DNA of 64,000 bases from Anaerotruncus colihominis. GTDB taxonomy: Bacteria > Bacillota > Clostridia > Oscillospirales > Ruminococcaceae. The notes under the pieces are model-generated. The model searched no databases, was not told the origin of the DNA, and saw nothing but the letters and a program-made list of their open reading frames with translations. Where the stretch lies: NCBI RefSeq assembly GCF_010206195.1, contig NZ_VIQT01000017.1:22327-86326 (forward strand). The letters run 5' to 3'. The position numbers and the translations under genes are program-made. Each line of letters begins with the position of its first letter. Positions within the stretch are counted from its first letter, which is position 1. Below, piece by piece: positions 45,528-55,511 of the stretch.

Positions 45528-46779
45528 AAACATCGCCCTTGCAGTTGCCGGACTGCGCGCCAACAAGATGCGCGCGCTGCTCACGATGCTTGGTATCATT
45601 ATCGGTATCGGATCGGTCATCACGATTGTCACGCTCGGTGATGCGATGACGGGCGCGATTATGGATACATTCAATTCGCTCGGCGCCAACAGCATCCAGA
45701 TCTATATCAGCGATAAGCCCGATGAAAACGGCAATATCGATTGGTCGCGTCCTTACGAGGACGGCGACTATATCTCCGACGAGATGATCGACGCATATAA
45801 GGAACGGTTCGGCAGCATGGTTGAGGCTCTGGCTGTTTCCGAGAGCATCGGCAACGGACAGGCGCAGAATGGACGCCATCAGGCACAGGCACAGGTGATC
45901 GGTGTCAACGACAACGCGCTCGGCATCCAGAATATCGATATCGTCGCAGGACACGATTTAAACGAGCGCGAGGTTGGCGCGGGCAAATATGTCGCGGTGA
46001 TCTCCGACGCGTTTGTTGAGGATTTGTTCCCGAATACAACGCCGCAGCAGGCGCTCGGACGCGAAGTAAAGCTGCGTGTCGCGCGTGGTCAATATACATT
46101 TACTGTCGTGGGCGTTTATCACTTTGAGGTCAACGGAATGATGGCCGGAATGGTGGGGAGCGTAACGTCCAATTTATTTATCCCTGTTTCTGTCGCAAAG
46201 GAAATCGCCGATATTGACCGCGGCTATTACTCAATACAGATCAAGGCGTCCTCAGAGGTGACGGACACGGTGGCGTTCGCACAGCAGTCGGAGGACTTCC
46301 TCAACCGGACCTTTTACCGCGACAACAAATATATCGAGTTGATGGCCATGAGTATGGACAGCATGCTCGCCGAGATGACCAGCACGATGGATATGATGAA
46401 GGTGGTCGTTTCTGTCATTGCGGCAATCTCGCTGCTTGTCGGTGGCATTGGCGTCATGAACATCATGCTTGTTTCCGTCACGGAGCGGACGCGTGAAATC
46501 GGTACGCGCAAGGCGCTTGGTGCAAAAAATTCGGCGATCCGTATTCAGTTCATCGTGGAATCGATGATCATCTGCGTGATCGGTGGCGTGATTGGCGTGG
46601 TGCTCGGCACAACGCTTGGACGCGTCGGTTCTTTGGCGCTCGGCGCAGCGGCCTGGCCGTCCCTGTTTATCATCCTTGTGGCAGTCGGCTTCTCGATGGC
46701 AATCGGCATCTTCTTTGGTTACTATCCGGCTAATAAGGCCGCGAAGCTCGACCCGATCGAGGCCCTGCGCTATGAGTAA
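45514..46779 (+). CDS. MacB/FtsX-type ABC exporter, permease
   Basis: 421 residues from the ATG at 45514, nine bases after GGGAGGGGG. One N-terminal helix (MRALLTMLGIIIGIGSVITI), a large extracellular MacB_PCD domain (about 45-270) and three C-terminal helices with VGGIGVMNIMLVSVTERTREIGTRKALGA in part. Likely exports a peptide, antibiotic or lipid-like compound; no peptide gene is nearby. Confidence 0.93.
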   Translation: MQLFENIALAVAGLRANKMRALLTMLGIIIGIGSVITIVTLGDAMTGAIMDTFNSLGANSIQIYISDKPDENGNIDWSRPYEDGDYISDEMIDAYKERFGSMVEALAVSESIGNGQAQNGRHQAQAQVIGVNDNALGIQNIDIVAGHDLNEREVGAGKYVAVISDAFVEDLFPNTTPQQALGREVKLRVARGQYTFTVVGVYHFEVNGMMAGMVGSVTSNLFIPVSVAKEIADIDRGYYSIQIKASSEVTDTVAFAQQSEDFLNRTFYRDNKYIELMAMSMDSMLAEMTSTMDMMKVVVSVIAAISLLVGGIGVMNIMLVSVTERTREIGTRKALGAKNSAIRIQFIVESMIICVIGGVIGVVLGTTLGRVGSLALGAAAWPSLFIILVAVGFSMAIGIFFGYYPANKAAKLDPIEALRYE

Positions 46780-46814
46780 GCAAGCTGGATGTACTATCCG
46801 TGCTCAAAAATAGA

Positions 46815-46857
46815 ACCCGGCTCGCGCGCCCTTCTGAAAGGGGCGCGCGAGCCGGGT
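46815..46857 (+). terminator. Terminator of the exporter operon
   Basis: Perfect 17-bp arms ACCCGGCTCGCGCGCCC and GGGCGCGCGAGCCGGGT, followed by CTTATTTTTT, 35 bases after the permease stop. Confidence 0.92.
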
Positions 46858-46942
46858 CTTATTTTTTACCGCCTATCCGCTGTCCGCGGCACAGCCTGCA
46901 AAAACGCAGCGCCAAACCCACTATTCGCGGCGCAGCCGACTA

Positions 46943-47090
46943 AAGTTTTTCGCCGAGGCCTTTTTTCAAAAAGGCCGGGAAGTTTTTCGCCGAGGCCTTT
47001 TTTCAAAAAGGCCGGGAAGTTTTTCGCTGAGGCCTTTTTTCAAAAAGGCCGGGAAGTTTTTCGCTGAGGCCTTTTTTCAAAAAGGCCGGG
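46943..47090. repeat. Four tandem copies of a 37-bp hairpin unit
   Basis: Units begin at 46943, 46980, 47017 and 47054. Each reads AAGTTTTTCGCCGAGG, then a GGCC-T6-C-A5-GGCC hairpin, then GGG; copies 3 and 4 have CGCTGAGG in place of CGCCGAGG. The upstream flank (46925-46942, TTCGCGGCGCAGCCG) matches the repeat at 4490-4550. No spacers separate the units. The array fills the gap between convergent genes. Confidence 0.9.
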
Positions 47091-47099
47091 AAGGGACAG

Positions 47100-48584
47100 T
47101 TAGCCGTGGAACAGCTTTTTTGTCTGATATTTTGGTTCGCAGGTGAGATTGACGCCAAGCTTGCGGAAAGTGGTGGAATCGACCTGTGAAAGGATGACGG
47201 TTGAATGCGCCTCGCAGCCGCGCAGCTTGGGAAGCTGCGCCATAGCCAGCTCGGCTGTCGGGTTGGTTGCGGCGCAGATTGAGAGCGCAACAAGGATTTC
47301 ATCGGTATGCAGACGCGGGTTGTGGTTGCCCAGATGCTTTGTTTTGAGGTTTTGAATCGGTTCGATGATGATTGGCGAAATGAGATGAATATCCTTCTGG
47401 ATTCCGCCGAGTACCTTGAGCGCGTTGAGCAGGGCAGCCGCCGAAGCTCCAAGCAAAGCCGAAGTTTTGCCGGAAACGACCCGTCCGTCCGGCAGTTCGA
47501 TCGCAGTCGCGGGCATCCCGGTCGCTTCCGCTTTTTTCAGCGCACAGGCGATGACGCTCCGCTCCTCGATACAGGCGCCGGCCTGGTTCATCAAAAGCTC
47601 AATTTTGTAAACGTCGTTTTCATCGACAAATCCCTGCCGGACCCCGCACCGTGCGGCATAGTAACGGCGAATAATCTCCTGCTTGGACGCGTCGCAGACA
47701 GCTTCATCGTCGATGATGCAGCTTCCCGCCATATTGACGCCCATATCTGTCGGCGATTTGTAGGGAGAACCGCCCGCGATCTTATCAAAGATCGCGTTGA
47801 GAACTGGGAAAATCTCGACATCGCGGTTGTAGTTGACTGTTGTGACGCCGTACGCCTCCAAATGAAACGGGTCGATCATATTAACATCGTTGAGATCAGC
47901 CGTGGCCGCTTCATAAGCGAGATTGACCGGATGCTTGAGCGGTAAATTCCAGATGGGAAACGTTTCAAACTTTGCATAGCCAGCTTTGACGCCGCGCTTG
48001 TATTCATGATAGAGCTGTGAAAGGCAGGTCGCCATTTTACCGCTGCCGGGCCCTGGAGCTGTTACAACAACAAGCGACCGTTGCGTTTCAATATATTCAT
48101 TGCGCCCATAGCCTTCGTCGCTGACGATCAACGGGATATTGGACGGATAACCCGCAATTGGATAATGACGGTAAACACGCAGCCCAAGCGATTCCAGGCG
48201 TTTCTGGAAGGCTTCAGCCGCCGGCTGCGCGTTATATTGCGCGATTACAACGCTTCCCACGTACAAGCCGATGCCTCGAAACGCATCGATCAGGCGCAGC
48301 ACATCAAGATCGTATGTAATACCAAGGTCGCCGCGCACCTTGTTCTTTTCGATATCTGAAGCATTGATGACAACAACGACCTCGACATCGTCCTTCATAT
48401 GCAAGAGCATACGCACCTTGCTGTCTGGTTGAAACCCCGGCAGCACGCGCGCGGCGTGATAATCATCGAACAGCTTACCGCCAAATTCAAGATAGAGTTT
48501 TCCTCCGAAACGCACAATCCGTTCCTGAATATGCTCGGACTGTGTGCGCAGGTAGCGTTCATTGTCAAACCCGATTCGTTTCAT
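47100..48584 (-). CDS. DUF1846 family protein
   Basis: 494 residues from the ATG at 48584 (TTTGGAGG upstream; the longer frame to 48746 has no ribosome site). It starts MKRIGFDNERYLRTQSEHI and contains LYLEFGGKLFDDYHAARVLPG and VVTAPGPGSGKMATCLSQL, a P-loop-like segment that is conserved in DUF1846. The family is widespread in Firmicutes; the biochemical role is not established. It lies between the aldolase gene and the tandem repeats. Confidence 0.9.
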   Translation of the reverse strand: MKRIGFDNERYLRTQSEHIQERIVRFGGKLYLEFGGKLFDDYHAARVLPGFQPDSKVRMLLHMKDDVEVVVVINASDIEKNKVRGDLGITYDLDVLRLIDAFRGIGLYVGSVVIAQYNAQPAAEAFQKRLESLGLRVYRHYPIAGYPSNIPLIVSDEGYGRNEYIETQRSLVVVTAPGPGSGKMATCLSQLYHEYKRGVKAGYAKFETFPIWNLPLKHPVNLAYEAATADLNDVNMIDPFHLEAYGVTTVNYNRDVEIFPVLNAIFDKIAGGSPYKSPTDMGVNMAGSCIIDDEAVCDASKQEIIRRYYAARCGVRQGFVDENDVYKIELLMNQAGACIEERSVIACALKKAEATGMPATAIELPDGRVVSGKTSALLGASAAALLNALKVLGGIQKDIHLISPIIIEPIQNLKTKHLGNHNPRLHTDEILVALSICAATNPTAELAMAQLPKLRGCEAHSTVILSQVDSTTFRKLGVNLTCEPKYQTKKLFHG

Positions 48585-48707
48585 TCTGCTTCCTCCAAAT
48601 AACACTTTCCTGTAAAAAGCCGGCTGCATATCACAATTGGCGGATTTTTTAAAACAAAGCCGCCGGCGGAAGATATGGGGCGGGCTCCAGCCGCGGTCAC
48701 GCACTGG

Positions 48708-48736
48708 AAAAACCCGGCGGAACCCATTCCGCCGGG
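48708..48736 (-). terminator. Terminator of the aldolase gene
   Basis: Arms CCCGGCGGAA and TTCCGCCGGG with a four-base loop; TTTTT follows on the minus strand. 26 bases after the aldolase stop. Confidence 0.88.
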
Positions 48737-48761
48737 CTGTCTGCACGTTGGGTGCGGCAGC

Positions 48762-49697
48762 TTACGCCTTGCCGGCGCAGCCAAGCACTTCATTGATCTT
48801 ATGAGAAACCATGTCCTTGACGGCGGTGCGGGCAGGCATCAAATATTGACGCGGATCGAAATGATCCGGATGCTCAACAAAGTATTTGCGGACCGCAGCC
48901 GTCATGGCGACACGCACATCGGAATCGATGTTGATTTTGCAGACGGCCATCGAAGCGGCCTTGCGGAGCATATCCTCAGGAATGCCGATGGCATCCGGCA
49001 TCTGGCCGCCATACTGGTTGATGACCTTGACCAGATCCTGCGGGACAGACGAAGCGCCGTGCAGAACAATTGGGAAACCAGGCAGACGGCGGCTGACCTC
49101 CTCAAGGATATCAAAGCGTAACTGCGGCTTCTGGCCAGGTTTAAACTTGTATGCGCCGTGGCTGGTGCCGATGGCGATAGCCAGCGAGTCGACACCGGTC
49201 TTGGTGACGAATTCCTCAACCTCGCCGGGATTTGTAAACTGCGCGTCGTCGGCGTGGACGTTGACGTCGTCCTCGATGCCGGCCAGCTTGCCAAGCTCCG
49301 CCTCAACAACAACACCATGCGCATGGGCATACTCGACAACCTTGCGCGTCTCGGCGATGTTGTCCTCAAAGCTGCGCGCGGAGCCGTCGATCATGACAGA
49401 TGTAAAACCGCCGTCGATGCAGGTTTTGCAGATTTCAAAGTCCGCGCCGTGGTCAAGATGCAGTGCGATCGGGATATCCGTATCGGCAACGGCAGCCTCG
49501 ACAAGCTTGACAAGATAGATATGCTTGGCATATTTGCGTGCGCCAGCGGAAACCTGGAGGATGACGGGCGCCTTTAGTTCGGAAGCCGCCTCGGTGATTC
49601 CCTGGACAATTTCCATGTTGTTGACGTTGAACGCGCCAACAGCATAACCGCCCTCATATGCCTTTTTAAACATCTCGGTTGTTGTAACCAACGGCAT
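48762..49697 (-). CDS. fba: Class II fructose-1,6-bisphosphate aldolase
   Basis: 311 residues from the ATG at 49697 (AAAGGAG upstream). Motifs: YAVGAFNVNNMEIVQGI, IALHLDHGADFEICKTCID with the zinc histidine, VEAELGKLAGIEDDV and the phosphate loop IGTSHGAYKF, then VLHGASSVP and NIDSDVR. Cleaves fructose-1,6-bisphosphate to two trioses in glycolysis. Confidence 0.97.
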   Translation of the reverse strand: MPLVTTTEMFKKAYEGGYAVGAFNVNNMEIVQGITEAASELKAPVILQVSAGARKYAKHIYLVKLVEAAVADTDIPIALHLDHGADFEICKTCIDGGFTSVMIDGSARSFEDNIAETRKVVEYAHAHGVVVEAELGKLAGIEDDVNVHADDAQFTNPGEVEEFVTKTGVDSLAIAIGTSHGAYKFKPGQKPQLRFDILEEVSRRLPGFPIVLHGASSVPQDLVKVINQYGGQMPDAIGIPEDMLRKAASMAVCKINIDSDVRVAMTAAVRKYFVEHPDHFDPRQYLMPARTAVKDMVSHKINEVLGCAGKA

Positions 49698-49865
49698 GAT
49701 AAACAACTCCTTTATTTTAATGGATTGTAGATTTCCCGTTTTTTATTATACCATTTTCCACACAAAAGACAACCGCTTTTGCAGGCTCCCAGGGACTTTT
49801 TTTGACGCCCCTGCACATGGAAAGCGGCGTTAACGTCTTATTCACGGGAATTTCCAAACGGAATA

Positions 49866-49903
49866 TAAACAATCCCCGCCGCATAAAACTGCGGCGGGGA
49901 TTG
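49866..49903 (-). terminator. Terminator of the second amino acid ABC transporter operon
   Basis: 14-bp perfect arms CAATCCCCGCCGCA and TGCGGCGGGGATTG with a six-base loop, two bases after the ATPase gene stop on the minus strand. Confidence 0.85.
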
Positions 49904-49904
49904 T

Positions 49905-50645
49905 TTAAGCCTGCAAATAGCGTGAAAGAAACTCGCGCGTGCGTTCGTTTTTCGGGGCGGTAAAAATCTGCTCGGGCGATCCTTCCTCGAGGATGACGCC
50001 GCTGTCCATAAAGACAACGCGTGAGGAAACATCCCGCGCAAAGCCCATCTCATGCGTGACAACAATCATTGTCAGGCCTGTTTTGGCAAGTCCCTTCATA
50101 ACCTCGAGCACGTCGCCGACCATCTCGGGGTCAAGCGCGGAGGTCGGCTCGTCGAACAGAAGAATTTCCGGATCCATGCACAACGCGCGCGCGATCGCGA
50201 CGCGCTGGCGCTGCCCGCCTGAAAGCTGTGCGGGCGACGCGCCTGCAAATTGGGCCATGCCGACCTTTTCAAGAAAGGCCTCAGCCTTTTTCTGGCTTTC
50301 CTCACGGCTGCGTTTGAGCACAGTCATCTGGCCGATCATGCAGTTTTTAAGCACGCTCATGTTGTTAAAGAGGTTAAAGGACTGAAACACCATGCCGACG
50401 CTTGCACGGTGCTTGTTGATATCAATGTCACCCTTGAGGATGTCCTTGCCATGAATCAGGATTTCCCCCGCGTCCGGGATTTCAAGCAGGTTGATACAGC
50501 GCAGCAAAGTTGATTTGCCGCTGCCGGACGAACCGATCACCGTGATGACATCGCCCTTATCGATATGAAACTGGATATCATTGAGCACCTCAAGCCGTCC
50601 GAAGTGCTTGCGGAGGTTTTTGATTTCAACAAGATGCTCCATCAC
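49905..50645 (-). CDS. Polar amino acid ABC transporter, ATP-binding protein (second system)
   Basis: 246 residues. Walker [37 protein letters not shown], signature [16 protein letters not shown], Walker [24 protein letters not shown]. GlnQ-type. Two bases from the permease gene. A different paralogue from the system at 20224. Confidence 0.95.
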   Translation of the reverse strand: MMEHLVEIKNLRKHFGRLEVLNDIQFHIDKGDVITVIGSSGSGKSTLLRCINLLEIPDAGEILIHGKDILKGDIDINKHRASVGMVFQSFNLFNNMSVLKNCMIGQMTVLKRSREESQKKAEAFLEKVGMAQFAGASPAQLSGGQRQRVAIARALCMDPEILLFDEPTSALDPEMVGDVLEVMKGLAKTGLTMIVVTHEMGFARDVSSRVVFMDSGVILEEGSPEQIFTAPKNERTREFLSRYLQA

Positions 50646-50647
50646 AC

Positions 50648-51421
50648 TTACTCCTCCCGCGATTGATTGGTTTTTCCGGTTGCAAGACGGGCTTCCGGGA
50701 CCGTCTGTGACGACGGATAGCTCGACGGCGCGCGTCCCATACGCTTTTCAATCACATGCAGAATGCGGGTCGTTGTAAAGGTCAGCACGAGATAGATCAA
50801 AGCCGTGACCAAAAATGTAGCGGTAAAATCAAAGATGCTGCCCGCGATCTTGTTCGACTGGAAAAACAGCTCCGTAACGGAGATTGCGTTGAGGACGGAC
50901 GAATCCTTAATATTGACGACAAATTCGTTTCCGATGGCGGGGAAAGCGTTCTTGATGCCCTGCGGCAAAACGACATGCAGCATCGTCTGCGCTGAGGTCA
51001 TACCGATGCTGCGCGCGGCCTCGGTCTGTCCGACATCGACCGATTGGATGCCGGAACGCAGGATTTCCGCCATATAAGCGCCGGTGTTGATCGAAATAAT
51101 GCAGATACCTGCGACGACAGGCGTCCAGTTAAAGACAGACTTCAACCCGTAGTAAAGAAATACCGCCTGCACCATCATCGGCGTGCCGCGGAAAAATTCG
51201 ATATAAACACATGCAATCACATTGACGATGCGTTTCACAATTTTTGTGGCGAATGAATCGCGCGGCTCAATTTTTGAGGAGATCGACCGCGCGCTGCCGA
51301 CGATCAGCCCGATCACAAGGCCGATGATCGTACCAGTCAGGGAAATAAGGAGCGTGATCTTGATGCCGGCCCAGAACATGGGCCAGTATTTCCCGGCGAT
51401 TTGGACGGCGGATGCAAGCAT
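50648..51421 (-). CDS. Polar amino acid ABC transporter, permease (second system)
   Basis: 257 residues. HisM-family signature [22 protein letters not shown] and [16 protein letters not shown], five helices. A short basic C-terminal tail ([20 protein letters not shown]) extends past the last helix. Works with the ATPase at 49905 and the lipoprotein at 51577. Confidence 0.93.
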   Translation of the reverse strand: MLASAVQIAGKYWPMFWAGIKITLLISLTGTIIGLVIGLIVGSARSISSKIEPRDSFATKIVKRIVNVIACVYIEFFRGTPMMVQAVFLYYGLKSVFNWTPVVAGICIISINTGAYMAEILRSGIQSVDVGQTEAARSIGMTSAQTMLHVVLPQGIKNAFPAIGNEFVVNIKDSSVLNAISVTELFFQSNKIAGSIFDFTATFLVTALIYLVLTFTTTRILHVIEKRMGRAPSSYPSSQTVPEARLATGKTNQSREE

Positions 51422-51467
51422 ATTTAAACAACCCTACCTCTTTTATTCAACTTTGATGAAAGACATC

Positions 51468-51497
51468 GGCCAAAGCCGGTATCCTCCGGCTTTGGCC
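51468..51497. repeat. Palindrome sharing the core of the dispersed repeat
   Basis: 12-bp perfect arms GGCCAAAGCCGG and CCGGCTTTGGCC around the same TATCCT loop as 42746-42751. It lies between the binding-protein and permease genes; no T-run follows. Confidence 0.65.
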
Positions 51498-51576
51498 ATA
51501 TGGCGTCGTCTGTTCAAGCTCCCGTTTACACTTACAGCGGGAGATTTTGAATTGGCGCTTGCCGCTGAAAACGCCT

Positions 51577-52476
51577 TTATTCCTGTGCGGGCTGGCGGCC
51601 GGTGGCGTCGATCATCCACTGCTGGCGATCCTCCTCGGAGACGGAGGCCAGCGCGCCCTGGATGGCATCGAGCAAAGCGGTGTTGCCCTTCTTGACGGCA
51701 ATGGAAACGGAGGTGTCCGCCTCAAATCCGCTGCCCTCGGCGAATTCGATGTATGTCAGGTCCGAGTTGCCGGCGACAACACCAGCGGCGACCGGCAGCT
51801 CGGCGGTGAGCGCGTCGACCTCGCCGCTCTGAAGCGCGACGACCATCAGCGGATAGGTGGCCAGCGGCGTAACATGATCGACGCCCTCGATCTGATCAAT
51901 AACGGTGTCGTAAAGCGTGTTGAGCTGACCCTGCACCTTGCGGCCGGACAGATCCTGGATGCTCGTGATGTTCGTCAGATCGCTGTCCTTGCGCACGATC
52001 ACAACCATCTTACTCTCATAATATGGATCGGTAAAGTCGACATTTTCCCTGCGCTCGGGCGTGGCGGTCATACCGGCGATGATCGCGTCAATCTCACCGT
52101 TGTTGACAGCCGGCTCAAGCCCCTCCCAGGCGATCGGCTTGACGACAAGCTCAAGGCCAAGCTGCTCGGCGATGTGCTTGCCCATGACAACATCATAGCC
52201 GTCGGCGTAAGAGGCGCTGCCAATATCGACGGCCATGTCCGTTTTTTCAAGCTGTGTCCAGTTGAACGGCGCGTAAGCGCATTCCATGCCGATTGTAAAT
52301 TTACCCGGGGTTACGGTTGCAAATGCCGCGCCGCCTGCGGCTTCGCTTCCCGCAGCCTGGGAGGCGGCGGGCGCGGCGGGAGACGCCGCGGAAGGCGTGC
52401 TGGTTGAGGAACTGGAACCGCACCCGGCCGCGAGCATCATGACGGCGGCAAGAGCGCATGCAAACAACTTTTTCAT
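51577..52476 (-). CDS. Amino acid ABC transporter, substrate-binding lipoprotein (second system)
   Basis: 299 residues. Lipobox LAAVMMLAAGC, Ser/Ala tether, then a family 3 binding domain: FTIGMECAYAPFNWTQ, DVVMGKHIAEQLGLELV, MTATPERRENVDFTDPYYES. Polar amino acid ligand, not further defined. First gene of the operon, with a clear promoter at 52597-52625. Confidence 0.93.
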   Translation of the reverse strand: MKKLFACALAAVMMLAAGCGSSSSTSTPSAASPAAPAASQAAGSEAAGGAAFATVTPGKFTIGMECAYAPFNWTQLEKTDMAVDIGSASYADGYDVVMGKHIAEQLGLELVVKPIAWEGLEPAVNNGEIDAIIAGMTATPERRENVDFTDPYYESKMVVIVRKDSDLTNITSIQDLSGRKVQGQLNTLYDTVIDQIEGVDHVTPLATYPLMVVALQSGEVDALTAELPVAAGVVAGNSDLTYIEFAEGSGFEADTSVSIAVKKGNTALLDAIQGALASVSEEDRQQWMIDATGRQPAQE

Positions 52477-52596
52477 TTTTTCATTCTCTCCTGTGCTTTG
52501 TTTTTGTGTTCAATCGGAGCTGCCGGCCAAGCTCTGTTTTTTAAAACGGGAGTACCGGCCGCCTCAAATTTTTGCCAAGGAAAACCCTTCTGTTAC

Positions 52597-52625
52597 AGTT
52601 TATGTTGATGGCGCGGTAAAGTCAA
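52597..52625 (-). promoter_or_regulatory. Promoter of the second amino acid ABC operon
   Basis: Minus strand: -35 TTGACT (52625-52620), 17-bp spacer, -10 TAAACT (52602-52597). Leader about 115 bases, no obvious riboswitch. Confidence 0.8.
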
Positions 52626-52712
52626 GAGTTTTTGCAGGTTTCTGTATGTTTTCATCATAGAAATGTATTTTTTGTCAATTATATTTGCATATATGCACGA
52701 TTTTTTGCAGGT

Positions 52713-52762
52713 AAAAAAACCGGGAGGTTCATTTCGCCAACAGCGCGAAATGAACCTCCCGG
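52713..52762 (-). terminator. Terminator of the hyd maturation operon
   Basis: 18-bp perfect arms (52720-52737 and 52745-52762) that end CCGGGAGG and CCTCCCGG, followed on the minus strand by TTTTTTT. 40 bases after the hydF stop. Confidence 0.93.
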
Positions 52763-52802
52763 CGCAGGCAGGCGTCTTGGAAAACGGGCTTTGGCGCAGC
52801 CC

Positions 52803-53993
52803 TCAATATGCAATCCGGTCAAGGATGCCGCCAAGCTTGGCCAGCGCGACGCCGTAATTTGTGATCGGCACGCCCGCTGCGCGCGCTTTTTCAATGCGCG
52901 CCAGCACATAACGGCGGTTAAACATGCACGCGCCGCAGTGGATGATCAGGGAATAACCGCTTATATCGTCCGGGAAGTCCGGTCCGCTGACAATGTCGAC
53001 GGCAAGCTCCCCGCCGACGCGCGCGCGCAGAAGGCGGGGCAGCTTGACGCGGCCGATATCCTCCTCGAGCGGGGCGTGCGTGCACGCTTCGGCGATCAAC
53101 ACCCGCGAATCCTTTGTCAGCGCGTCAATGGCTGCCGCTCCCTCGACAAATGCGTTGATATCGCCCTTGACGCCGGCCATCAGCACAGAAAACGAGGTGA
53201 GCAGCGTTTGAGGCGGTTTTTTGGCATAGACCTGGGGGAATACCTGGGAATCGGTGATGATCAGGCGCGGCGGACGCTCCAGCGCGGCAAGCCCCGCGTC
53301 GAGCTTGTCCGCTGTGACGCTTATAACGACGCAGCGGCGGTCGAGCAGGTCGCGGATCGTCTGCACCTGCGGAAGGATCAGACGCCCTTTAGGCGCCTGG
53401 ATGTCCTGCGGCATGACGAGCAGCACAACGTCGCCGTCGCTGACAAGCCCGCCGGTGACGCTCTTTTTCTCATAATCCTCCGGCATCTGACGGATGACAG
53501 CCTCGATCACATCCTTGATACCGGAGCCGTCCTTTGCCGAGGCGACGATCGGGAACAGGCCGAACGCCGCATGCACCGCCCCGGCGATTTCCGGAACATT
53601 TGGCAGGATATCCGCTTTGTTGACGACGGCGACGACCGGCGTTTTCTGCGCGCGCAGCGCGTCGATCCATTCCTGTTCCCACGTCAGGCCGGCGTCGCAG
53701 AACAACATGACGGCAACGTCCGTCTTTGCAAGCGCGTCGCGCGTTTTTTCAACGCGCAGCGCGCCGAGTGCTCCCTCGTCGTCGAAGCCGGCCGTATCGA
53801 TGAGCATACAGGGGCCGATCCCATGTATCTCCATCGCCTTATAGACCGGGTCGGTCGTCGTGCCCGCTATATCGGACGTGACGGCCGTGTTCTGCCCGGT
53901 GATGGCGTTGATCAGCGACGATTTGCCGCTGTTTCGTTTTCCAAAGATGCCGATATGCAGCCGGTTGGCGCTCGGCGTGCTTGTCAGGCTCAT
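52803..53993 (-). CDS. hydF: [FeFe]-hydrogenase H-cluster maturation GTPase HydF
   Basis: 396 residues. GTPase domain with FGKRNSGKSSLINAITG (P-loop), DIAGTTTDPVYKAM, LIDTAGFDD and VNKAD; dimerisation domain; C-terminal iron-sulfur region with ACTH (CxH) and IIHCGACMFNRR (CxxC), the ligand set of HydF. It is the scaffold on which the di-iron subcluster is built before transfer to the hydrogenase. 15 bases after hydG. Confidence 0.96.
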   Translation of the reverse strand: MSLTSTPSANRLHIGIFGKRNSGKSSLINAITGQNTAVTSDIAGTTTDPVYKAMEIHGIGPCMLIDTAGFDDEGALGALRVEKTRDALAKTDVAVMLFCDAGLTWEQEWIDALRAQKTPVVAVVNKADILPNVPEIAGAVHAAFGLFPIVASAKDGSGIKDVIEAVIRQMPEDYEKKSVTGGLVSDGDVVLLVMPQDIQAPKGRLILPQVQTIRDLLDRRCVVISVTADKLDAGLAALERPPRLIITDSQVFPQVYAKKPPQTLLTSFSVLMAGVKGDINAFVEGAAAIDALTKDSRVLIAEACTHAPLEEDIGRVKLPRLLRARVGGELAVDIVSGPDFPDDISGYSLIIHCGACMFNRRYVLARIEKARAAGVPITNYGVALAKLGGILDRIAY

Positions 53994-54008
53994 GATGCTT
54001 CCCTCGTT

Positions 54009-55430
54009 TCAGAAGCGGAAGTCGCGCTTTCCGGCAGCGATCTCCGCGAGATGTTCGGTTGTGAGGCGGCGTACCTTTTCATTGGGGATGCGCGGGAGCA
54101 TCTGGGCGATCATCGCCTCGCCCTTGGCGCGCGTTTCGGGCGACGCGTAGTCCTCCAGGTATTCCTTGAGCGTCATCAGCGCGTTCGGGTCGCAACAGTT
54201 GCCGATCTGTTGGGATTTGACCAGATGCATAAAGCGGTCGCCGGTACGCCCTTCGCGATAACAGGCGGTGCAGAAGCTTGGGATATGGCCGAGGTCGAGC
54301 AGCCAGCCGACCACCTCGTCGAGCGTGCGGTTGTCGCTGACGTCGAACTGCGAGGAGTTTTCCGTTTCGTCCTCGGCATAGCCGCCGACGCTCGTGCGTG
54401 AGCCGCCGCTGAGCTGCGAGATGCCAAGCTCCAGTACCTTTTCACGCGTTTGCTGCGTCTCGCGCGTTGAGATAATCATGCCGGTATAGGGGACGGCGAT
54501 GCGCAGCACGGCGACGATCTTCTGAAAGATTTCGTCGGAGATGCCGTTGTCAAATTCATCGGGGTCGATGTCATCGGCGGTGCGCACGCGCGGCACGCTG
54601 ATTGTGTGCGGTCCGACGCCGAACACGGCTTCAAGGTGTTCGGCGTGCATGAGCAGGCCGACAAAATCGTATTTATAAAGATTCAGCCCAAACAGGACGC
54701 CGCAGCCCACGTCGTCGATACCGCCTTCCATTGCGCGGTCCATCGCCTCGGTGTGGTAGGCGTAATTGCTTTTAGGACCGGCCGGGTGCAGGTATTCGTA
54801 CGATTCCTTATTATATGTCTCCTGGAACAGGATATAGGTGCCGATGCCGGCCTCTTTGAGCCTGCGGTAATTTTCAACGGTGGTCGCGGCGATGTTGACG
54901 TTGACGCGGCGGATCGCACCGTTTTTGTGCTTGATGCCATAGATGGTTTTGATGCTTTCCAGCACATATTCAATCGGACAGTTGACCGGGTCCTCGCCCG
55001 TTTCCAGCGCAAGGCGCTTGTGCCCCATGTCCTGGAGCGCGACCACCTCGCGCACTATATCCTCCTGTGAAAGCTGTTTGCGCGCGATGTGCGTGTTGTG
55101 GTGGTGGTACGGGCAGTACCGGCATTCGTTGACGCAGTAATTCGACAGATACAGCGGCGCGAACATGACGATGCGGTTGCCATAGTTGCGGCGCTTGACC
55201 TCCCTGGCCAGCGCAAAGATTTTTTCGATGCTGGCCGGGTCGCCGCATTCGAGCAGGACGGCTGCCTCGCGGTGGGAAAGGCCGCCGAGGCGCGCCGCCT
55301 TTTCAAGGATGCTTTCGATCAGCGGGATGTTGTTCCTGTTCTCTGCCGCATACCGCAACGTCTCTTTGATTTCGGCGTCGTTGATGAACTCCTCCGCCTT
55401 TTTGGATTTGGGATCATACATGCCAATCAC
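54009..55430 (-). CDS. hydG: [FeFe]-hydrogenase maturation radical SAM tyrosine lyase HydG
   Basis: 473 residues. Radical SAM cluster motif NYCVNECRYCPYHHHN (CxxxCxxC, about 96-104) and the C-terminal auxiliary cluster site FCTACYREGRTGDRF to GNCC. It cleaves tyrosine to supply CO and cyanide ligands. Middle gene of the hydE-hydG-hydF run. Confidence 0.97.
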   Translation of the reverse strand: MIGMYDPKSKKAEEFINDAEIKETLRYAAENRNNIPLIESILEKAARLGGLSHREAAVLLECGDPASIEKIFALAREVKRRNYGNRIVMFAPLYLSNYCVNECRYCPYHHHNTHIARKQLSQEDIVREVVALQDMGHKRLALETGEDPVNCPIEYVLESIKTIYGIKHKNGAIRRVNVNIAATTVENYRRLKEAGIGTYILFQETYNKESYEYLHPAGPKSNYAYHTEAMDRAMEGGIDDVGCGVLFGLNLYKYDFVGLLMHAEHLEAVFGVGPHTISVPRVRTADDIDPDEFDNGISDEIFQKIVAVLRIAVPYTGMIISTRETQQTREKVLELGISQLSGGSRTSVGGYAEDETENSSQFDVSDNRTLDEVVGWLLDLGHIPSFCTACYREGRTGDRFMHLVKSQQIGNCCDPNALMTLKEYLEDYASPETRAKGEAMIAQMLPRIPNEKVRRLTTEHLAEIAAGKRDFRF

Positions 55431-55446
55431 TCCTTTTATTGAAACG

Positions 55447-55464
55447 GGCTGTGAATACAGGTTC
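55447..55464. repeat. Half copy of the dispersed palindromic repeat
   Basis: GGCTGTGAATACAGGTTC equals the right arm of the 42726-42771 repeat. It lies in the 81-base gap between hydE and hydG. Confidence 0.6.
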
Positions 55465-55511
55465 TGTATCCTATCGGAAAACGGGGCCGGGCTTGTGGGG
55501 CGCCCGTCTTT

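Noticed and set aside
46943..47090. Possible CRISPR array
   Set aside because: The repeats abut directly with no spacers and there are no cas genes nearby; it is a simple tandem repeat.
52632..54401. 589-codon plus-strand frame opposite hydF and hydG
   Set aside because: Shadow of two conserved maturase genes; no recognisable domain.
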